DNA of 64,000 nt. It comes from Streptomyces sp. 378 (lineage in GTDB: Bacteria; Actinomycetota; Actinomycetes; Streptomycetales; Streptomycetaceae). The notes beneath the pieces were generated by a model. The model did no database searches and was not told the origin of the DNA. It saw only the letters and a program-made list of their open reading frames with translations. Shown here in pieces: positions 48,417 through 57,976 of the stretch. Position numbers and translations under genes: made by a program. The number at the start of each line of letters is the position of its first letter. Within the stretch, counting starts at the first letter, position 1. The stretch spans positions 124,001 to 188,000 of the forward strand of contig NZ_JASKMS010000001.1 in NCBI RefSeq assembly GCF_030124145.1, in the 5' to 3' direction.

Positions 48417-48447
48417 ACGCCCCGACACCGAAGTGTTGCCGGGGCGT
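48417..48447 (-). terminator. Terminator of topA
   Basis: Stem ACGCCCC (48417-48423) / GGGGCGT (48441-48447) with additional pairing inside (GACAC/GTGTT), between the topA stop and the tmk start, both on the minus strand. Confidence 0.6.
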
Positions 48448-48515
48448 TCGCTTTCCGAACCCAGGGCGAAGATCCGGGCGCGATGGTCCGGATTCCGAAC
48501 AGGGCTCGAACGACC

Positions 48516-51371
48516 TCAGTCCTCCGTGGACTTGGCGGCCGTCGCCGTCTTGGCGGCCGTCTTCTTCACGGCGGTGGTCTTCTTCGCCGTCGTCTTCTTC
48601 GCGGTCGTGGTCTTCTTCGCCGCGGTCTTCTTGGCCGTCGTCGCCTTCTTCGCCGGCGCCTTCTTGGCCGCCTTCTTCGCGGTCTTCTTCGCCGGCGCCT
48701 TGGCGCGCTTCTCGGCGAGCAGCTCGAAACCGCGCTCGGGAGTGATCTCCTCGACACTGTCGCCGGAGCGCAGGGTCGCGTTGGTCTCTCCGTCGGTGAC
48801 GTACGGGCCGAAGCGGCCGTCCTTGACCACGACCGGCTTCTCGCTCACCGGGTCGGTGCCCAGCTCCTTCAGCGGCGGCTTGGCGGCCGCCCGGCCACGC
48901 TGCTTGGGCTGGGCGTAGATCGCCAGCGCCTCCTCCAGCGTGATCGTGAAGAGCTGCTCCTCCGCCTGGAGCGAGCGCGAGTCGGTGCCCTTCTTCAGAT
49001 ACGGGCCGTAGCGACCGTTCTGCGCGGTGATCTCCTGGCCCTCGGCGTCGACGCCGACGACACGCGGCAGAGACATCAGCTTCAGGGCGTCGTCGAGCGT
49101 CACCGTGTCCAGGGACATCGTCTTGAACAGGGACGCCGTGCGCGGCTTGACCGCGTTCTTGCCCGTCTTCGGGGTGCCCTCGGGGAGGACCTCCGTCACA
49201 TACGGACCGTACCGGCCGTCCTTGGCGACGATCGTGTGGCCGGTGGCGGGGTCCGTGCCCAGCTCGTAGTCACCGCTCGGCTTGGCGAGCAGTTCCTCCG
49301 CGAGGTCGACGGTCAGCTCGTCCGGCGCGAGGTCCTCGGGGATGTCGGCGCGCTGGTGCTGCTCGGTGTCCTTCTCGCCGCGCTCGATGTACGGCCCGTA
49401 GCGGCCGACCCGCAGCACGATGTCGTTGCCCACGGGGAACGACGACACCTCGCGCGCGTCGATCGCGCCCAGGTCCGTCACCAGTTCCTTGAGGCCACCG
49501 AGATGGTCCCCGTCGCCGTTGCCCGCGTCGGCGGCGGCTCCGGTGACCCCCGCGGCCAAGCCGCTGTCAGGCCCTGTCTCGCCGAAGTAGAACCGCTTCA
49601 GCCACGGCACGGACTGCGCCTCACCGCGAGCGATGCGGTCGAGGTCGTCCTCCATCTTGGCGGTGAAGTCGTAGTCGACGAGCCGCCCGAAGTGCTTCTC
49701 CAGGAGGTTGACCACGGCGAAGGACAGGAAGGACGGCACCAGGGCCGTGCCCTTCTTGAAGACGTAGCCGCGGTCGAGGATCGTGCCGATGATCGACGCG
49801 TACGTCGACGGGCGGCCGATCTCGCGCTCTTCGAGCTCCTTGACCAGGGACGCCTCGGTGTAACGGGCCGGGGGCTTGGTGGCGTGCCCGTCGACCGTGA
49901 TCTCCTCGGCGCTCAGGGCGTCGCCCTCGGAGACCTGCGGCAGCCGGCGCTCGCGGTCGTCCAGCTCGGCGTTCGGGTCGTCGGCACCCTCGACGTAGGC
50001 CTTCAGGAAGCCGTGGAAGGTGATCGTCTTGCCGGAGGCGCTGAACTCGACGTCCCGGCCGTCGGCCGCCGTGCCGCCGATCTTCACCGTGACGCTGTTG
50101 CCGGTGGCGTCCTTCATCTGGGAGGCGACGGTCCGCTTCCAAATCAGCTCGTACAGCTTGAACTGGTCACCGGTCAGTCCGGTCTCGGCGGGAGTGCGGA
50201 AACGATCACCCGAGGGGCGGATCGCCTCGTGCGCCTCCTGCGCGTTCTTGACCTTCCCGGCGTACGTCCTGGGCTGCGGCGGCAGGTAGTCGGCGCCGTA
50301 CAACTGCGTGACCTGGGCGCGGGCGGCGGAGACCGCCGTGTCGCTCAGGGTCGTGGAGTCCGTACGCATGTAGGTGATGTAGCCGTTCTCGTACAGCTTC
50401 TGCGCGACCTGCATCGTGGCCTTCGCGCCGAAGCCGAGCTTGCGGCTGGCCTCCTGCTGCAGCGTCGTCGTACGGAACGGGGCGTACGGCGAGCGGCGGT
50501 ACGGCTTGGACTCGACGGAGCGGACGGCGAACCGCGTCTGCTCCAGGGCGGCGGCCAGGGCGCGGGCGTTCGCCTCGTCGAGGTGGAGGGTGTTCGCGCT
50601 CTTCAGTTGTCCCAGGGAGTCGAAGTCGCGGCCCTGCGCGACCCGCCTGCCGTCGACGGTCTGCAGGCGCGCGACCAGCGACGACGGGTCCGACGAGTCT
50701 CCGGCGCGGCCGGTCGCGAAGGTGCCCGTCAGGTCCCAGTACTCAGCCGAACGAAACGCGATGCGCTCGCGTTCCCGCTCCACGACGAGTCGTGTGGCCA
50801 CCGACTGGACACGGCCCGCGGACAGCCGCGGCATGACCTTCTTCCACAGAACCGGCGAGACCTCGTAGCCGTAGAGGCGATCGAGGATGCGGCGGGTCTC
50901 CTGTGCGTCGACGAGCTTCTGGTTGAGCTCGCGCGGGTTGGCCACGGCGGCCTGGATCGCGGCCTTGGTGATCTCGTGGAAGACCATCCGCTTGACCGGG
51001 ACCTTGGGCTTGAGCACCTCCTGGAGGTGCCAGGCGATGGCCTCGCCCTCGCGGTCCTCATCGGTGGCGAGGAAGAGTTCGTCGGACTCCTTCAGCAGGT
51101 CCTTGAGCTTCTTGACCTGCGCCTTCTTGTCGGCGTTGACCACATAGATCGGCTGGAAGTCATGTTCGACGTCCACACCGAGGCGGCGGACCTCGCCGGT
51201 GTACTTCTCGGGCACCTCGGCGGCGCCGTTGGGAAGGTCGCGGATGTGCCCGACGCTCGCCTCGACAATGTATCCGGGACCGAGATAGCCCTTGATCGTC
51301 TTCGCCTTGGCAGGCGACTCGACGATGACGAGTCGGCGGCCGCCCTTCGCGGTCTCGCTGGTCGGGGACAA
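48516..51371 (-). CDS. topA: DNA topoisomerase I
   Basis: 951 residues from TTG 51371. TOPRIM domain RRLVIVESPAKAKTIKGYLG ... LATDEDREGEAIAWHLQEVL; catalytic Tyr in GYITYMRTDSTTLS (about residue 333); four to five topoisomerase C-terminal repeats of the form PYVTEVLPEG / GRYGPYLKKG. The final 60 residues are a Lys/Ala tail (PAKKTAKKAAKK-type repeats), typical of streptomycete TopA, where it supports processive DNA binding. Essential supercoiling control. Confidence 0.97.
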   Translation of the reverse strand: MSPTSETAKGGRRLVIVESPAKAKTIKGYLGPGYIVEASVGHIRDLPNGAAEVPEKYTGEVRRLGVDVEHDFQPIYVVNADKKAQVKKLKDLLKESDELFLATDEDREGEAIAWHLQEVLKPKVPVKRMVFHEITKAAIQAAVANPRELNQKLVDAQETRRILDRLYGYEVSPVLWKKVMPRLSAGRVQSVATRLVVERERERIAFRSAEYWDLTGTFATGRAGDSSDPSSLVARLQTVDGRRVAQGRDFDSLGQLKSANTLHLDEANARALAAALEQTRFAVRSVESKPYRRSPYAPFRTTTLQQEASRKLGFGAKATMQVAQKLYENGYITYMRTDSTTLSDTAVSAARAQVTQLYGADYLPPQPRTYAGKVKNAQEAHEAIRPSGDRFRTPAETGLTGDQFKLYELIWKRTVASQMKDATGNSVTVKIGGTAADGRDVEFSASGKTITFHGFLKAYVEGADDPNAELDDRERRLPQVSEGDALSAEEITVDGHATKPPARYTEASLVKELEEREIGRPSTYASIIGTILDRGYVFKKGTALVPSFLSFAVVNLLEKHFGRLVDYDFTAKMEDDLDRIARGEAQSVPWLKRFYFGETGPDSGLAAGVTGAAADAGNGDGDHLGGLKELVTDLGAIDAREVSSFPVGNDIVLRVGRYGPYIERGEKDTEQHQRADIPEDLAPDELTVDLAEELLAKPSGDYELGTDPATGHTIVAKDGRYGPYVTEVLPEGTPKTGKNAVKPRTASLFKTMSLDTVTLDDALKLMSLPRVVGVDAEGQEITAQNGRYGPYLKKGTDSRSLQAEEQLFTITLEEALAIYAQPKQRGRAAAKPPLKELGTDPVSEKPVVVKDGRFGPYVTDGETNATLRSGDSVEEITPERGFELLAEKRAKAPAKKTAKKAAKKAPAKKATTAKKTAAKKTTTAKKTTAKKTTAVKKTAAKTATAAKSTED

Positions 51372-51617
51372 CTTCGCTCTTCTCTCCGGTCGACGCTGGG
51401 GCCTCCCCGGAGTCGCTTACCGGGGCTGGGTACGTGGTGACGCTGCGGAGTGTGACGGTACATCCCGCCCCCGTGTCAAACGGGAAAAGCCCGCAACGGC
51501 CACTCGAACGGTAACCCGACTACCACCAATCCTGCCGCCCGGAGTGCCCGGAGCAGGCCGGGCCCTGTGCGGAGTGCGACCCGCCGGTCACCGGCGGGCA
51601 CGTCCGCGGCGCGAGCC

Positions 51618-51815
51618 TCAGAGGCGGCTGAAGCACCACGTTCCGATGGCCAGGGCGAGCACCGCGACGGCCCCCGCGAGCGTCGCGGACGGGACGGGCC
51701 TCACCCCGTGGGCGACGGGCCTGTGGTTGCGCACGCGGGTCGCGGTCCACACCAGCAGCCCGCCTCCGAACAGGGAGAACACCGCTCCCGCGAAGATCGC
51801 CGCTTCGCTCTCCAT
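51618..51815 (-). CDS. Small two-span membrane protein
   Basis: 65 residues, MESEAAIFAGAVFSLFGGGL then VWTATRVRNHRPVAHGVRP and TLAGAVAVLALAIGTWCF. Two hydrophobic segments separated by a basic loop. A GC-rich hairpin (CCGCCGG at 51581-51587 / CCGGCGG at 51591-51597) lies just past its stop and can serve as terminator. Function unknown. Confidence 0.65.
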   Translation of the reverse strand: MESEAAIFAGAVFSLFGGGLLVWTATRVRNHRPVAHGVRPVPSATLAGAVAVLALAIGTWCFSRL

Positions 51816-52061
51816 GGCCCGCCGTGCCCCTTTTCTCCTGTCCGCCCAGTGTCAGCCCCGGGAGGCTGACACGCGCGGGCGGCGGGTAGGCGAACCCGAG
51901 GTGAACACGGGCGCCGCACAGCAGTGGATCAAGGGCGTCCGGTTCCTCGCGGCCCGTCTCGAACGAGGTGTCCAAATCGACTCGAATTTGTTGGCGAGCC
52001 TCCTCGACGGACCCGGTGAAGCGGCTCTCGGCGAGGAATCTCTCCCGGCCCGGCCGCCCTC

Positions 52062-53591
52062 TCAGCGCACCGGCTCCAGGTATCCCTGCTCGACCAGCAG
52101 CCGGATCTGGGCCGGTGTGCGGTCGCGCAGCAGCACCGGGTCCTCTCCGATCAGCTGGGCGATGGCGTCGAGGATGCGGCCCGCGCTCATCGTGCCGTCG
52201 CAGACACCCGCGAAGCCCGCGCCGACCGTGTCCACCCGGGTCGCCCGTCGCATGCCGCGGTTCTGGCGCAGCACGACGTGCTCGGGGTCCTCGGCCCCCG
52301 GCAGCCCGACCTGCTCCTGGACGACCTCCGCGGCGAGCCGGAAACGCCCTTCGAGCAGCGCGGCGTCGTCATGGGCGCGCAGGTGGTCGAGCCGGTCGAA
52401 GTGGGCCCGGATCGTGTCGCCGAGCGGCTGCTCGACCGGGTGCGGCCACTCCTCCACCGTGATCGAGGGCACGGTCGCGCTCGTCTTGCGCAGGGTGATC
52501 CAGCCGAAGCCGACGGCCTTCACCTTGCGCGCCTCGAACTCGTCGAGCCATGCGTCGTACCGCGCCCGGTACTCCGCCGTGTCGCCCTGGTGGTCGCCGG
52601 CGTCACGCAGCCACAGCTCGGCGTACTGGTTGACGTCCTGCACCTCGCGCTGCACGATCCACGCGTCGCAGCCTCGGGGCACCCAGGACCTGAGCCGGTC
52701 CTGCCAGTCCTCTCCCTCCACGTGCTGCCAGTTGGCGAGAAACTGCGCGAAACCGCCCTCGTTCAGATACTCGCCCGCTTGCTGAACGAGCGTGCGGCAC
52801 AGATCGTCCCCGCCCATCCCGCCGTCGCGGTAGGTGAGCCGCGCACCGGGAGAGATCACGAAGGGCGGATTGGAGACGATCAGGTCGAACGTCTCGTCGC
52901 TCCGGACCGGCTCGAAGAGGGATCCCTCGCGCAGCTCGGCGGCCGCGGTGCCGGACAGCGCCAGCGTGAGGGCGGTGATGTGCAGGGCACGCGGGTTGAG
53001 ATCGGTGGCCGCCACGCGCGTGGCGTGCTGCGCCGCGTGCAGGGCCTGGATGCCGGAACCGGTGCCGAGGTCGAGCGCGGCGGCGACGGGCGTGCGGACG
53101 GTGATGCCGGCGAGGGTCATGGAGGCGCCGCCGACCCCGAGGACGACCCCTTCGTCACGTCGGCCGATGCCGCCGGCGCCGCCGACCGCGCAGCCGAGGT
53201 CCGAGACGATGAACCAGTCCTCGCCACCGGGCCCGCCGTAGGGCCGGACATCCACCGTGGCGGCGAGTTCGTCCTCGCCGGACCGGGCCAGCCAGCCGCT
53301 CTCCAGGCAGGCGTCGACGGGCAGGACGTCCGCCACTCGCGCGTGCGGCACGGGCTGCTGGAGCAGGAACAACCGGACGAGCATCTCCAGCGGCGTGTCC
53401 CCGCGGGTCACCCGGAGCGCGGGCACGGTCTCGCTCCGGGCCAGCGCCGCGTACGCGGGGGCGCCGAGCAGGTCGAGCAGTCCGTCGGCGGTGAAGGAGG
53501 CCGCGAGCAGGGCGTCCCGGAGCCGGGCGGCGACATCGGGGCGGTCGGATGCGGGCAGCGGGGGCAGGGGTGATGGGCTGGCGTTACTCAC
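52062..53591 (-). CDS. SAM-dependent methyltransferase (HemK/small-domain type)
   Basis: 509 residues from GTG 53591, preceded by GGGGGCG. N-terminal helical region, then VAAALDLGTGSGIQALHAAQ (SAM site), ATDLNPRALHITALTLALSG, and the SNPPFVISPG catalytic motif of N-methyltransferases acting on Gln, adenine or guanine amino groups. About 200 further residues with a winged-helix-like end (AQLIGEDPVLLRDRTPAQIR). Substrate unknown. The 5' flank carries the tandem duplications at 53603-53940. Confidence 0.88.
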   Translation of the reverse strand: MSNASPSPLPPLPASDRPDVAARLRDALLAASFTADGLLDLLGAPAYAALARSETVPALRVTRGDTPLEMLVRLFLLQQPVPHARVADVLPVDACLESGWLARSGEDELAATVDVRPYGGPGGEDWFIVSDLGCAVGGAGGIGRRDEGVVLGVGGASMTLAGITVRTPVAAALDLGTGSGIQALHAAQHATRVAATDLNPRALHITALTLALSGTAAAELREGSLFEPVRSDETFDLIVSNPPFVISPGARLTYRDGGMGGDDLCRTLVQQAGEYLNEGGFAQFLANWQHVEGEDWQDRLRSWVPRGCDAWIVQREVQDVNQYAELWLRDAGDHQGDTAEYRARYDAWLDEFEARKVKAVGFGWITLRKTSATVPSITVEEWPHPVEQPLGDTIRAHFDRLDHLRAHDDAALLEGRFRLAAEVVQEQVGLPGAEDPEHVVLRQNRGMRRATRVDTVGAGFAGVCDGTMSAGRILDAIAQLIGEDPVLLRDRTPAQIRLLVEQGYLEPVR

Positions 53592-53602
53592 GCCCCCATT
53601 GT

Positions 53603-53747
53603 GGCCGCCGTGACGGGCGTCGCACGTGCCGTGCCGGGATATCGCACGGGTGCTTGCGGGAACACCCGGACACGGCCGCCGTGACCCGGGGTCGCACGTG
53701 CCGTGCCGGGGGTACCGCACGGGTGCTTGCGGGAACACCCGGGCACC
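53603..53747. repeat. Tandem duplication A, period about 71 bases
   Basis: Two copies of GGCCGCCGTGAC...GTCGCACGTGCCGTGCCGGG...CGCACGGGTGCTTGCGGGAA, starting at 53603 and 53674, with few differences. Each includes a hairpin CGGGTG...CACCCG. Lies directly in front of the methyltransferase gene, so it may carry its regulatory signals. Confidence 0.8.
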
Positions 53748-53804
53748 GTCCGCGGCAAGCGCGACGGCGACGGGCCTGCCGTGCGCTTGTGCGGCCGGGC
53801 GCGT

Positions 53805-53940
53805 ACGTGCCACCCCGGCACATCAGGTGGCCCGCCGGTGCGGGTCACCATCGGGTGAGCCGTCGTGCTCCCACGTGCCGCCGGGCACATCAGGTGACCC
53901 GCCGGTGCGGGGTCACCACCGGGTCAGCCGTCGTGCTCCC
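53805..53940. repeat. Tandem duplication B, period 68 bases
   Basis: Two copies (53805-53872 and 53873-53940) of ACGTGCC...GGCACATCAGGTG then CCCGCCGGTGCGGGTCACCA and GAGCCGTCGTGCTCCC. Unrelated to duplication A. Ends 18 bases before the stop of the adjacent lipoprotein gene. Confidence 0.8.
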
Positions 53941-53957
53941 GCGTGCCGCGCGGTCCC

Positions 53958-54530
53958 TCAGCTCTGGGTGGCTCCCGACGACGCCGTGGCCGCCTTGCAG
54001 CTGGACTGCCGGGCCATGGCCTGGCCGACCTCGCCCTCCTCCAGGTTCCTGAGGGCGTCGTTCCCACTCTGGCTCAGCTTGTCCAGCTCGGTGGCGATGT
54101 CCTTCAGGCCGTCGGCGAACTTGCCCTGGTCCTTGGTGTCGAGCCCGTCGACCTGCTTCTTCAGGGAGGCGTACGAGGTGGAGATCGCGTTGAGCTCCTT
54201 GACCGCGTCCTGCTGCTTCTTCTCGCCGTTCTCGACGTCCGGCGCCCCGGCCTTGTCCACGGCGGTTCCGATCGCCTTGTAGGCGTCGGACATGTCCTGG
54301 AAGGCCTGCGCGTCGGTCTTCTGGACGTCCTCCGGCGTGCTGTTGTCGGAGGTCTCCTTCTGGATCGCGGCATTGGCCGACTCGATCTTCTTGGCCTGCG
54401 GCTGCACGGAGTCACAGACCTGCTTGGCCCAGGAGTCCAGCTTGTCGTTGCCGTCGTCGCCGCCGCAGCCCGACAGCGCCAGTACCAGTACCGCACCGCC
54501 GGACAGTGCGGCCGCGAGCTTCTTGTTCAC
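53958..54530 (-). CDS. Small secreted lipoprotein with helical domain
   Basis: 190 residues from GTG 54530, which has GAAGGGA about 8 bases upstream; an ATG at 54548 in frame is possible. Signal peptide with lipobox LSGC. The mature part is Asp/Lys/Gln-rich and helical (WAKQVCDSVQPQAKKIESAN, DMSDAYKAIGTAVDKAGAPD, LKDIATELDKLSQSGNDALR). Two cysteines. Probably an extracellular binding protein; no family assigned. Confidence 0.8.
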   Translation of the reverse strand: MNKKLAAALSGGAVLVLALSGCGGDDGNDKLDSWAKQVCDSVQPQAKKIESANAAIQKETSDNSTPEDVQKTDAQAFQDMSDAYKAIGTAVDKAGAPDVENGEKKQQDAVKELNAISTSYASLKKQVDGLDTKDQGKFADGLKDIATELDKLSQSGNDALRNLEEGEVGQAMARQSSCKAATASSGATQS

Positions 54531-54670
54531 CGGTTTGGTCCCTTCCATGGCTCTCGGCCCCGGAACATACACGCCAGATGCACGGCAACCGCACGCCGAA
54601 CGTCCATTAAGACCGTTTCATAACCTATTGCACCAAGCGAGAGAAGGCTCACGCGTGATCCTGTACCCAC

Positions 54671-54718
54671 AAGGTGCGGGCGGGCGACGCGCCAACGCGC
54701 ACCGCCCGCCCGCACCTT
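54671..54718 (-). terminator. Terminator of hppA
   Basis: Stem AAGGTGCGGGCGG / CCGCCCGCACCTT (54671-54683 and 54705-54717) 24 bases past the hppA stop. Very GC-rich; AA at the left end gives a short U-tract in the minus-strand RNA. Confidence 0.8.
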
Positions 54719-54741
54719 GAGCTGGGGCTCTGAGAACCTCC

Positions 54742-57147
54742 CTACGAAACCACCGCCGTATCGGCCGACTTGGGCTCCGTCCCGGCGTTGTCTTCGTCAC
54801 CCATGGCGATTCCTCGCCGCTTCGACACGTACACCGCCCCGGCGATCACGACGAACGCCAGGGCGGCGATCAGGATCCGCACCCCGATGCTCTCGTCCGG
54901 GCCGTAGGAGAACTTGATCACCGCCGGCGCGATGAGCAGCGCCACCAGGTTCATGACCTTCAGCAGCGGGTTGATCGCGGGGCCCGCGGTGTCCTTGAAC
55001 GGGTCGCCGACCGTGTCGCCGATCACTGTCGCCGCGTGGGCCTCGCCACCCTTGCCTCCGTGGTGGCCGTCCTCGACGAGTTTCTTGGCGTTGTCCCAGG
55101 CGCCACCGGAGTTGGCGAGGAACACCGCCATCAGCGTGCCCGCGCCGATCGCGCCCGCCAGGAACGCGCCGAGCGGGCCGACGCCGAGCGTGAACCCGAT
55201 GAAGACGGGCGCCAGCACGGCCAGCAGACCGGGGGTTGCGAGCTCGCGCAGGGCGTCCTTGGTGCAGATGTCGACGACCTTGCCGTACTCCGGAGTCTCG
55301 CTGTAATCCATGATCCCGGGCCTCTCACGGAACTGCCGCCGCACCTCGTAGACCACGGAACCCGCCGACCGCGACACGGCGTTGATCGCCAGCCCCGAGA
55401 AGAGGAAGACGACCGCCGCGCCGGCGATGAGACCCACCAGGTTGTTGGGCTGCGAGATGTCCATCATCAGACTCATCGGGGCACCGTCCCCGCTGAGTCT
55501 CTCGCCCACGTCCCGCGCGCCGGTGAAGATCGCGTCGCGGTACGACCCGAACAGCGCCGCCGCCGCGAGGACGGCCGTGGCGATGGCGATGCCCTTGGTG
55601 ATCGCCTTGGTGGTGTTGCCGACCGCGTCCAGGTTGGTGAGCACCTGCGCGCCCGCGCCCTCGACGTCACCGGACATCTCCGCGATGCCCTGCGCGTTGT
55701 CGGAGACCGGCCCGAAGGTGTCCATCGCGACGATCACACCGACCGTGGTGAGCAGGCCGGTGCCGGCCAGTGCCACCGCGAACAGCGCCAGCATGATCGA
55801 CGTGCCGCCCAGCAGGAACGCCCCGTACACCCCGAGGCCGATCAACAGGGCGGTGTAGACGGCGGATTCGAGACCGACGGAGATACCGGCGAGGACGACG
55901 GTGGCCGGGCCGGTGAGCGAGCTCTTGCCGATGTCCCTGACCGGGCGGCGGGTGGTCTCGGTGAAATAGCCGGTCAGTTGCTGGATCAGGGCGGCGAGCA
56001 CGATGCCGATGGCCACCGCGACCAGCGCGAGGACCCGCGGGTCGCCGTCCTTGCCCAGGATCGCGGTGTCGGTGACCCCGTCGAGCTCGGAGTAGTTCCC
56101 GGGCAGATAGACGAAGACGGCCACCGCCACCAGCACCAGCGAGATCACCGCGGAGATGAAGAACCCGCGGTTGATGGCGCTCATGCCGCTGCGGTCGGCC
56201 CGCCTGGGCGCCACCGCGAAGATGCCGATCATGGCGGTGATCACGCCGATCGCGGGCACCAGCAGCGGGAAGCCGAGCCCGGCGTCACCGAAGGCGGCCG
56301 AGCCCAGGATCAGCGCGGCCACGAGGGTCACGGCGTACGACTCGAAGAGGTCGGCCGCCATGCCCGCGCAGTCGCCGACGTTGTCGCCCACGTTGTCGGC
56401 GATGGTCGCGGCATTGCGCGGGTCGTCCTCCGGAATGCCCTGCTCGACCTTGCCGACCAGGTCGGCGCCGACGTCGGCGGCCTTGGTGAAGATGCCGCCG
56501 CCGACACGCATGAACATCGCGATCAGCGCGGCCCCGAGGCCGAAGCCCTCGAGCACCTTCGGCGCGTCGGCCGCGTACACCAGCACCACGCAGGAGGCGC
56601 CGAGCAGGCCGAGGCCCACCGTGAACATGCCGACCACGCCGCCCGTACGGAAAGCGATCTTCATCGCCTTGTGCGAGACGGTGGTCAGATCCTTTTCCGG
56701 CGCGCCTTCCGCCGGGGTGGCTTCACGCGCCGCCGCGGCGACACGCACATTGCTGCGTACGGCGAGCCACATGCCGATATAGCCGGTGGCCGCCGAGAAC
56801 GCCGCTCCGATCAGGAAGAACACCGAACGTCCGGCACGCTGATTCCAGTCGTCCGCGGGCAGCAGCATGAGCAGGAAGAACACGACCACGGCGAATACGC
56901 CGAGCGTGCGCAGCTGACGGGCCAGATAGGCGTTCGCGCCTTCCTGGATCGCCAACGCGATCTTCTTCATGCTGTCGGTGCCCTCGCCGGCCGCGAGTAC
57001 CTGGCGCACCAGGACGCCCGCGACCGCCAGTGCCGCCAGTGCCACGACCGCGATGACCACGATGAGCACGCGGTTGCCATCGGTCAGTACAGCGGCTGCG
57101 AGGTCGGTGGGATGGCCCGACTGTGGTGAGAGGGAAAGCCCCGCCAT
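54742..57147 (-). CDS. hppA: Membrane-bound proton-translocating pyrophosphatase
   Basis: 801 residues from ATG 57147 with AGGAGGA upstream. About 16 hydrophobic segments and the H+-PPase motifs: KAADVGADLVGKVEQGIPED (substrate loop), DNVGDNVGDCAGMAADLFES, and GDTVGDPFKDTAGPAINPLL. GNTTKAITKG carries Lys at the position that makes the enzyme potassium-independent. Couples PPi hydrolysis to proton export across the membrane. Confidence 0.97.
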   Translation of the reverse strand: MAGLSLSPQSGHPTDLAAAVLTDGNRVLIVVIAVVALAALAVAGVLVRQVLAAGEGTDSMKKIALAIQEGANAYLARQLRTLGVFAVVVFFLLMLLPADDWNQRAGRSVFFLIGAAFSAATGYIGMWLAVRSNVRVAAAAREATPAEGAPEKDLTTVSHKAMKIAFRTGGVVGMFTVGLGLLGASCVVLVYAADAPKVLEGFGLGAALIAMFMRVGGGIFTKAADVGADLVGKVEQGIPEDDPRNAATIADNVGDNVGDCAGMAADLFESYAVTLVAALILGSAAFGDAGLGFPLLVPAIGVITAMIGIFAVAPRRADRSGMSAINRGFFISAVISLVLVAVAVFVYLPGNYSELDGVTDTAILGKDGDPRVLALVAVAIGIVLAALIQQLTGYFTETTRRPVRDIGKSSLTGPATVVLAGISVGLESAVYTALLIGLGVYGAFLLGGTSIMLALFAVALAGTGLLTTVGVIVAMDTFGPVSDNAQGIAEMSGDVEGAGAQVLTNLDAVGNTTKAITKGIAIATAVLAAAALFGSYRDAIFTGARDVGERLSGDGAPMSLMMDISQPNNLVGLIAGAAVVFLFSGLAINAVSRSAGSVVYEVRRQFRERPGIMDYSETPEYGKVVDICTKDALRELATPGLLAVLAPVFIGFTLGVGPLGAFLAGAIGAGTLMAVFLANSGGAWDNAKKLVEDGHHGGKGGEAHAATVIGDTVGDPFKDTAGPAINPLLKVMNLVALLIAPAVIKFSYGPDESIGVRILIAALAFVVIAGAVYVSKRRGIAMGDEDNAGTEPKSADTAVVS

Positions 57148-57364
57148 TCGTCCTCCTTGACGCTTGGGCTGAGCTCAAGATGTGGACGGGATTCTAGGTA
57201 CCGGAACCTGATCAAAACAGAGCGCGATAAACGGAATTGGTCTTCCGAGGTAATGCCCTGAAAGCATTCTCATGCTGCCGTAGAGCGCGCGAATGATCGT
57301 GAACGAATTCACGCGATGAACGACACAGGAACCACTGTAAAGGCGAGCACTGACACCCGCACAT

Positions 57365-57396
57365 GACGAAGGGCCCCACGGGTGGGGCCCTTCGTC
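57365..57396 (-). terminator. Terminator of the bldG operon
   Basis: 14-bp stem GACGAAGGGCCCCA / TGGGGCCCTTCGTC with a 4-base loop, 26 bases past the anti-sigma factor stop. Perfect inverted repeat. Confidence 0.9.
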
Positions 57397-57421
57397 AAGA
57401 ACGGGATGTGCGGTGGCGGGG

Positions 57422-57859
57422 TCAGACCAGAATCGTCGGCGGCGGTGTGGTCGGCCAGGTCATCTTGATCAGCCCGCCGTGCTCGCCCGCGCTGACCTCG
57501 ACGTCGTCGACGAGTCCACTGATGACCGCGAGGCCCATCTCGTCCTCGTCGGCCTCCCCGCCGGAGTCGCCGGGTCCGCCGCCGGGTCCGCGCTCGCCGG
57601 AGACCGCGTGCGGGGCCGCGTCGCCGACCTCGATGGAGAACTGCTTCTCCTCCTCGATCAGCAACACCTTCACCGGTGCCGAGATCCCACCGGTCTGGTG
57701 CAGCCCGACGGCCCGGCTGCACGCCTCGCCGACGGCGAGCCTGACCTCGTCGAGGACGGCCTCGTCCACTCCGGCCCTGCGCGCCACCGCTGCCGCCACC
57801 AGCCGGGCGGTCCTGACGTGCTCGGGCAGCGCGCTGAAGCGGAGCTCAACGGTGGCCAT
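57422..57859 (-). CDS. Anti-sigma factor, RsbW-like ATP-binding kinase (bldG partner)
   Basis: 145 residues from ATG 57859, with GAGGGGGA upstream. GHKL-type fold: VLDEVRLAVGEACSRAVGLH (N box, with the expected Asn replaced by Cys-Ser) and DEDEMGLAVISGLVDDVEVS (G1 box). A Gly/Pro-rich insert sits between. The unusual N box may mean weak or altered kinase activity. It is the second gene after bldG, 117 bases apart, the arrangement known in Streptomyces where BldG and this anti-sigma factor bind each other. Confidence 0.9.
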   Translation of the reverse strand: MATVELRFSALPEHVRTARLVAAAVARRAGVDEAVLDEVRLAVGEACSRAVGLHQTGGISAPVKVLLIEEEKQFSIEVGDAAPHAVSGERGPGGGPGDSGGEADEDEMGLAVISGLVDDVEVSAGEHGGLIKMTWPTTPPPTILV

Positions 57860-57976
57860 GCATCCCCCTCGCAACTACGGGCGTGCTGTCGGGAGGCGCC
57901 GGGCCGGCGAAACCCGGGCCCCCTCGCTTGTCACTTCTGCCGAATGCCGGCCCGGGCACATGGCCCGGGACCGGCG

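Noticed and set aside
48360..51440. Long plus-strand frame across topA
   Set aside because: Antisense translation of topA; low-complexity Arg/Leu/Gly product, no start signal.
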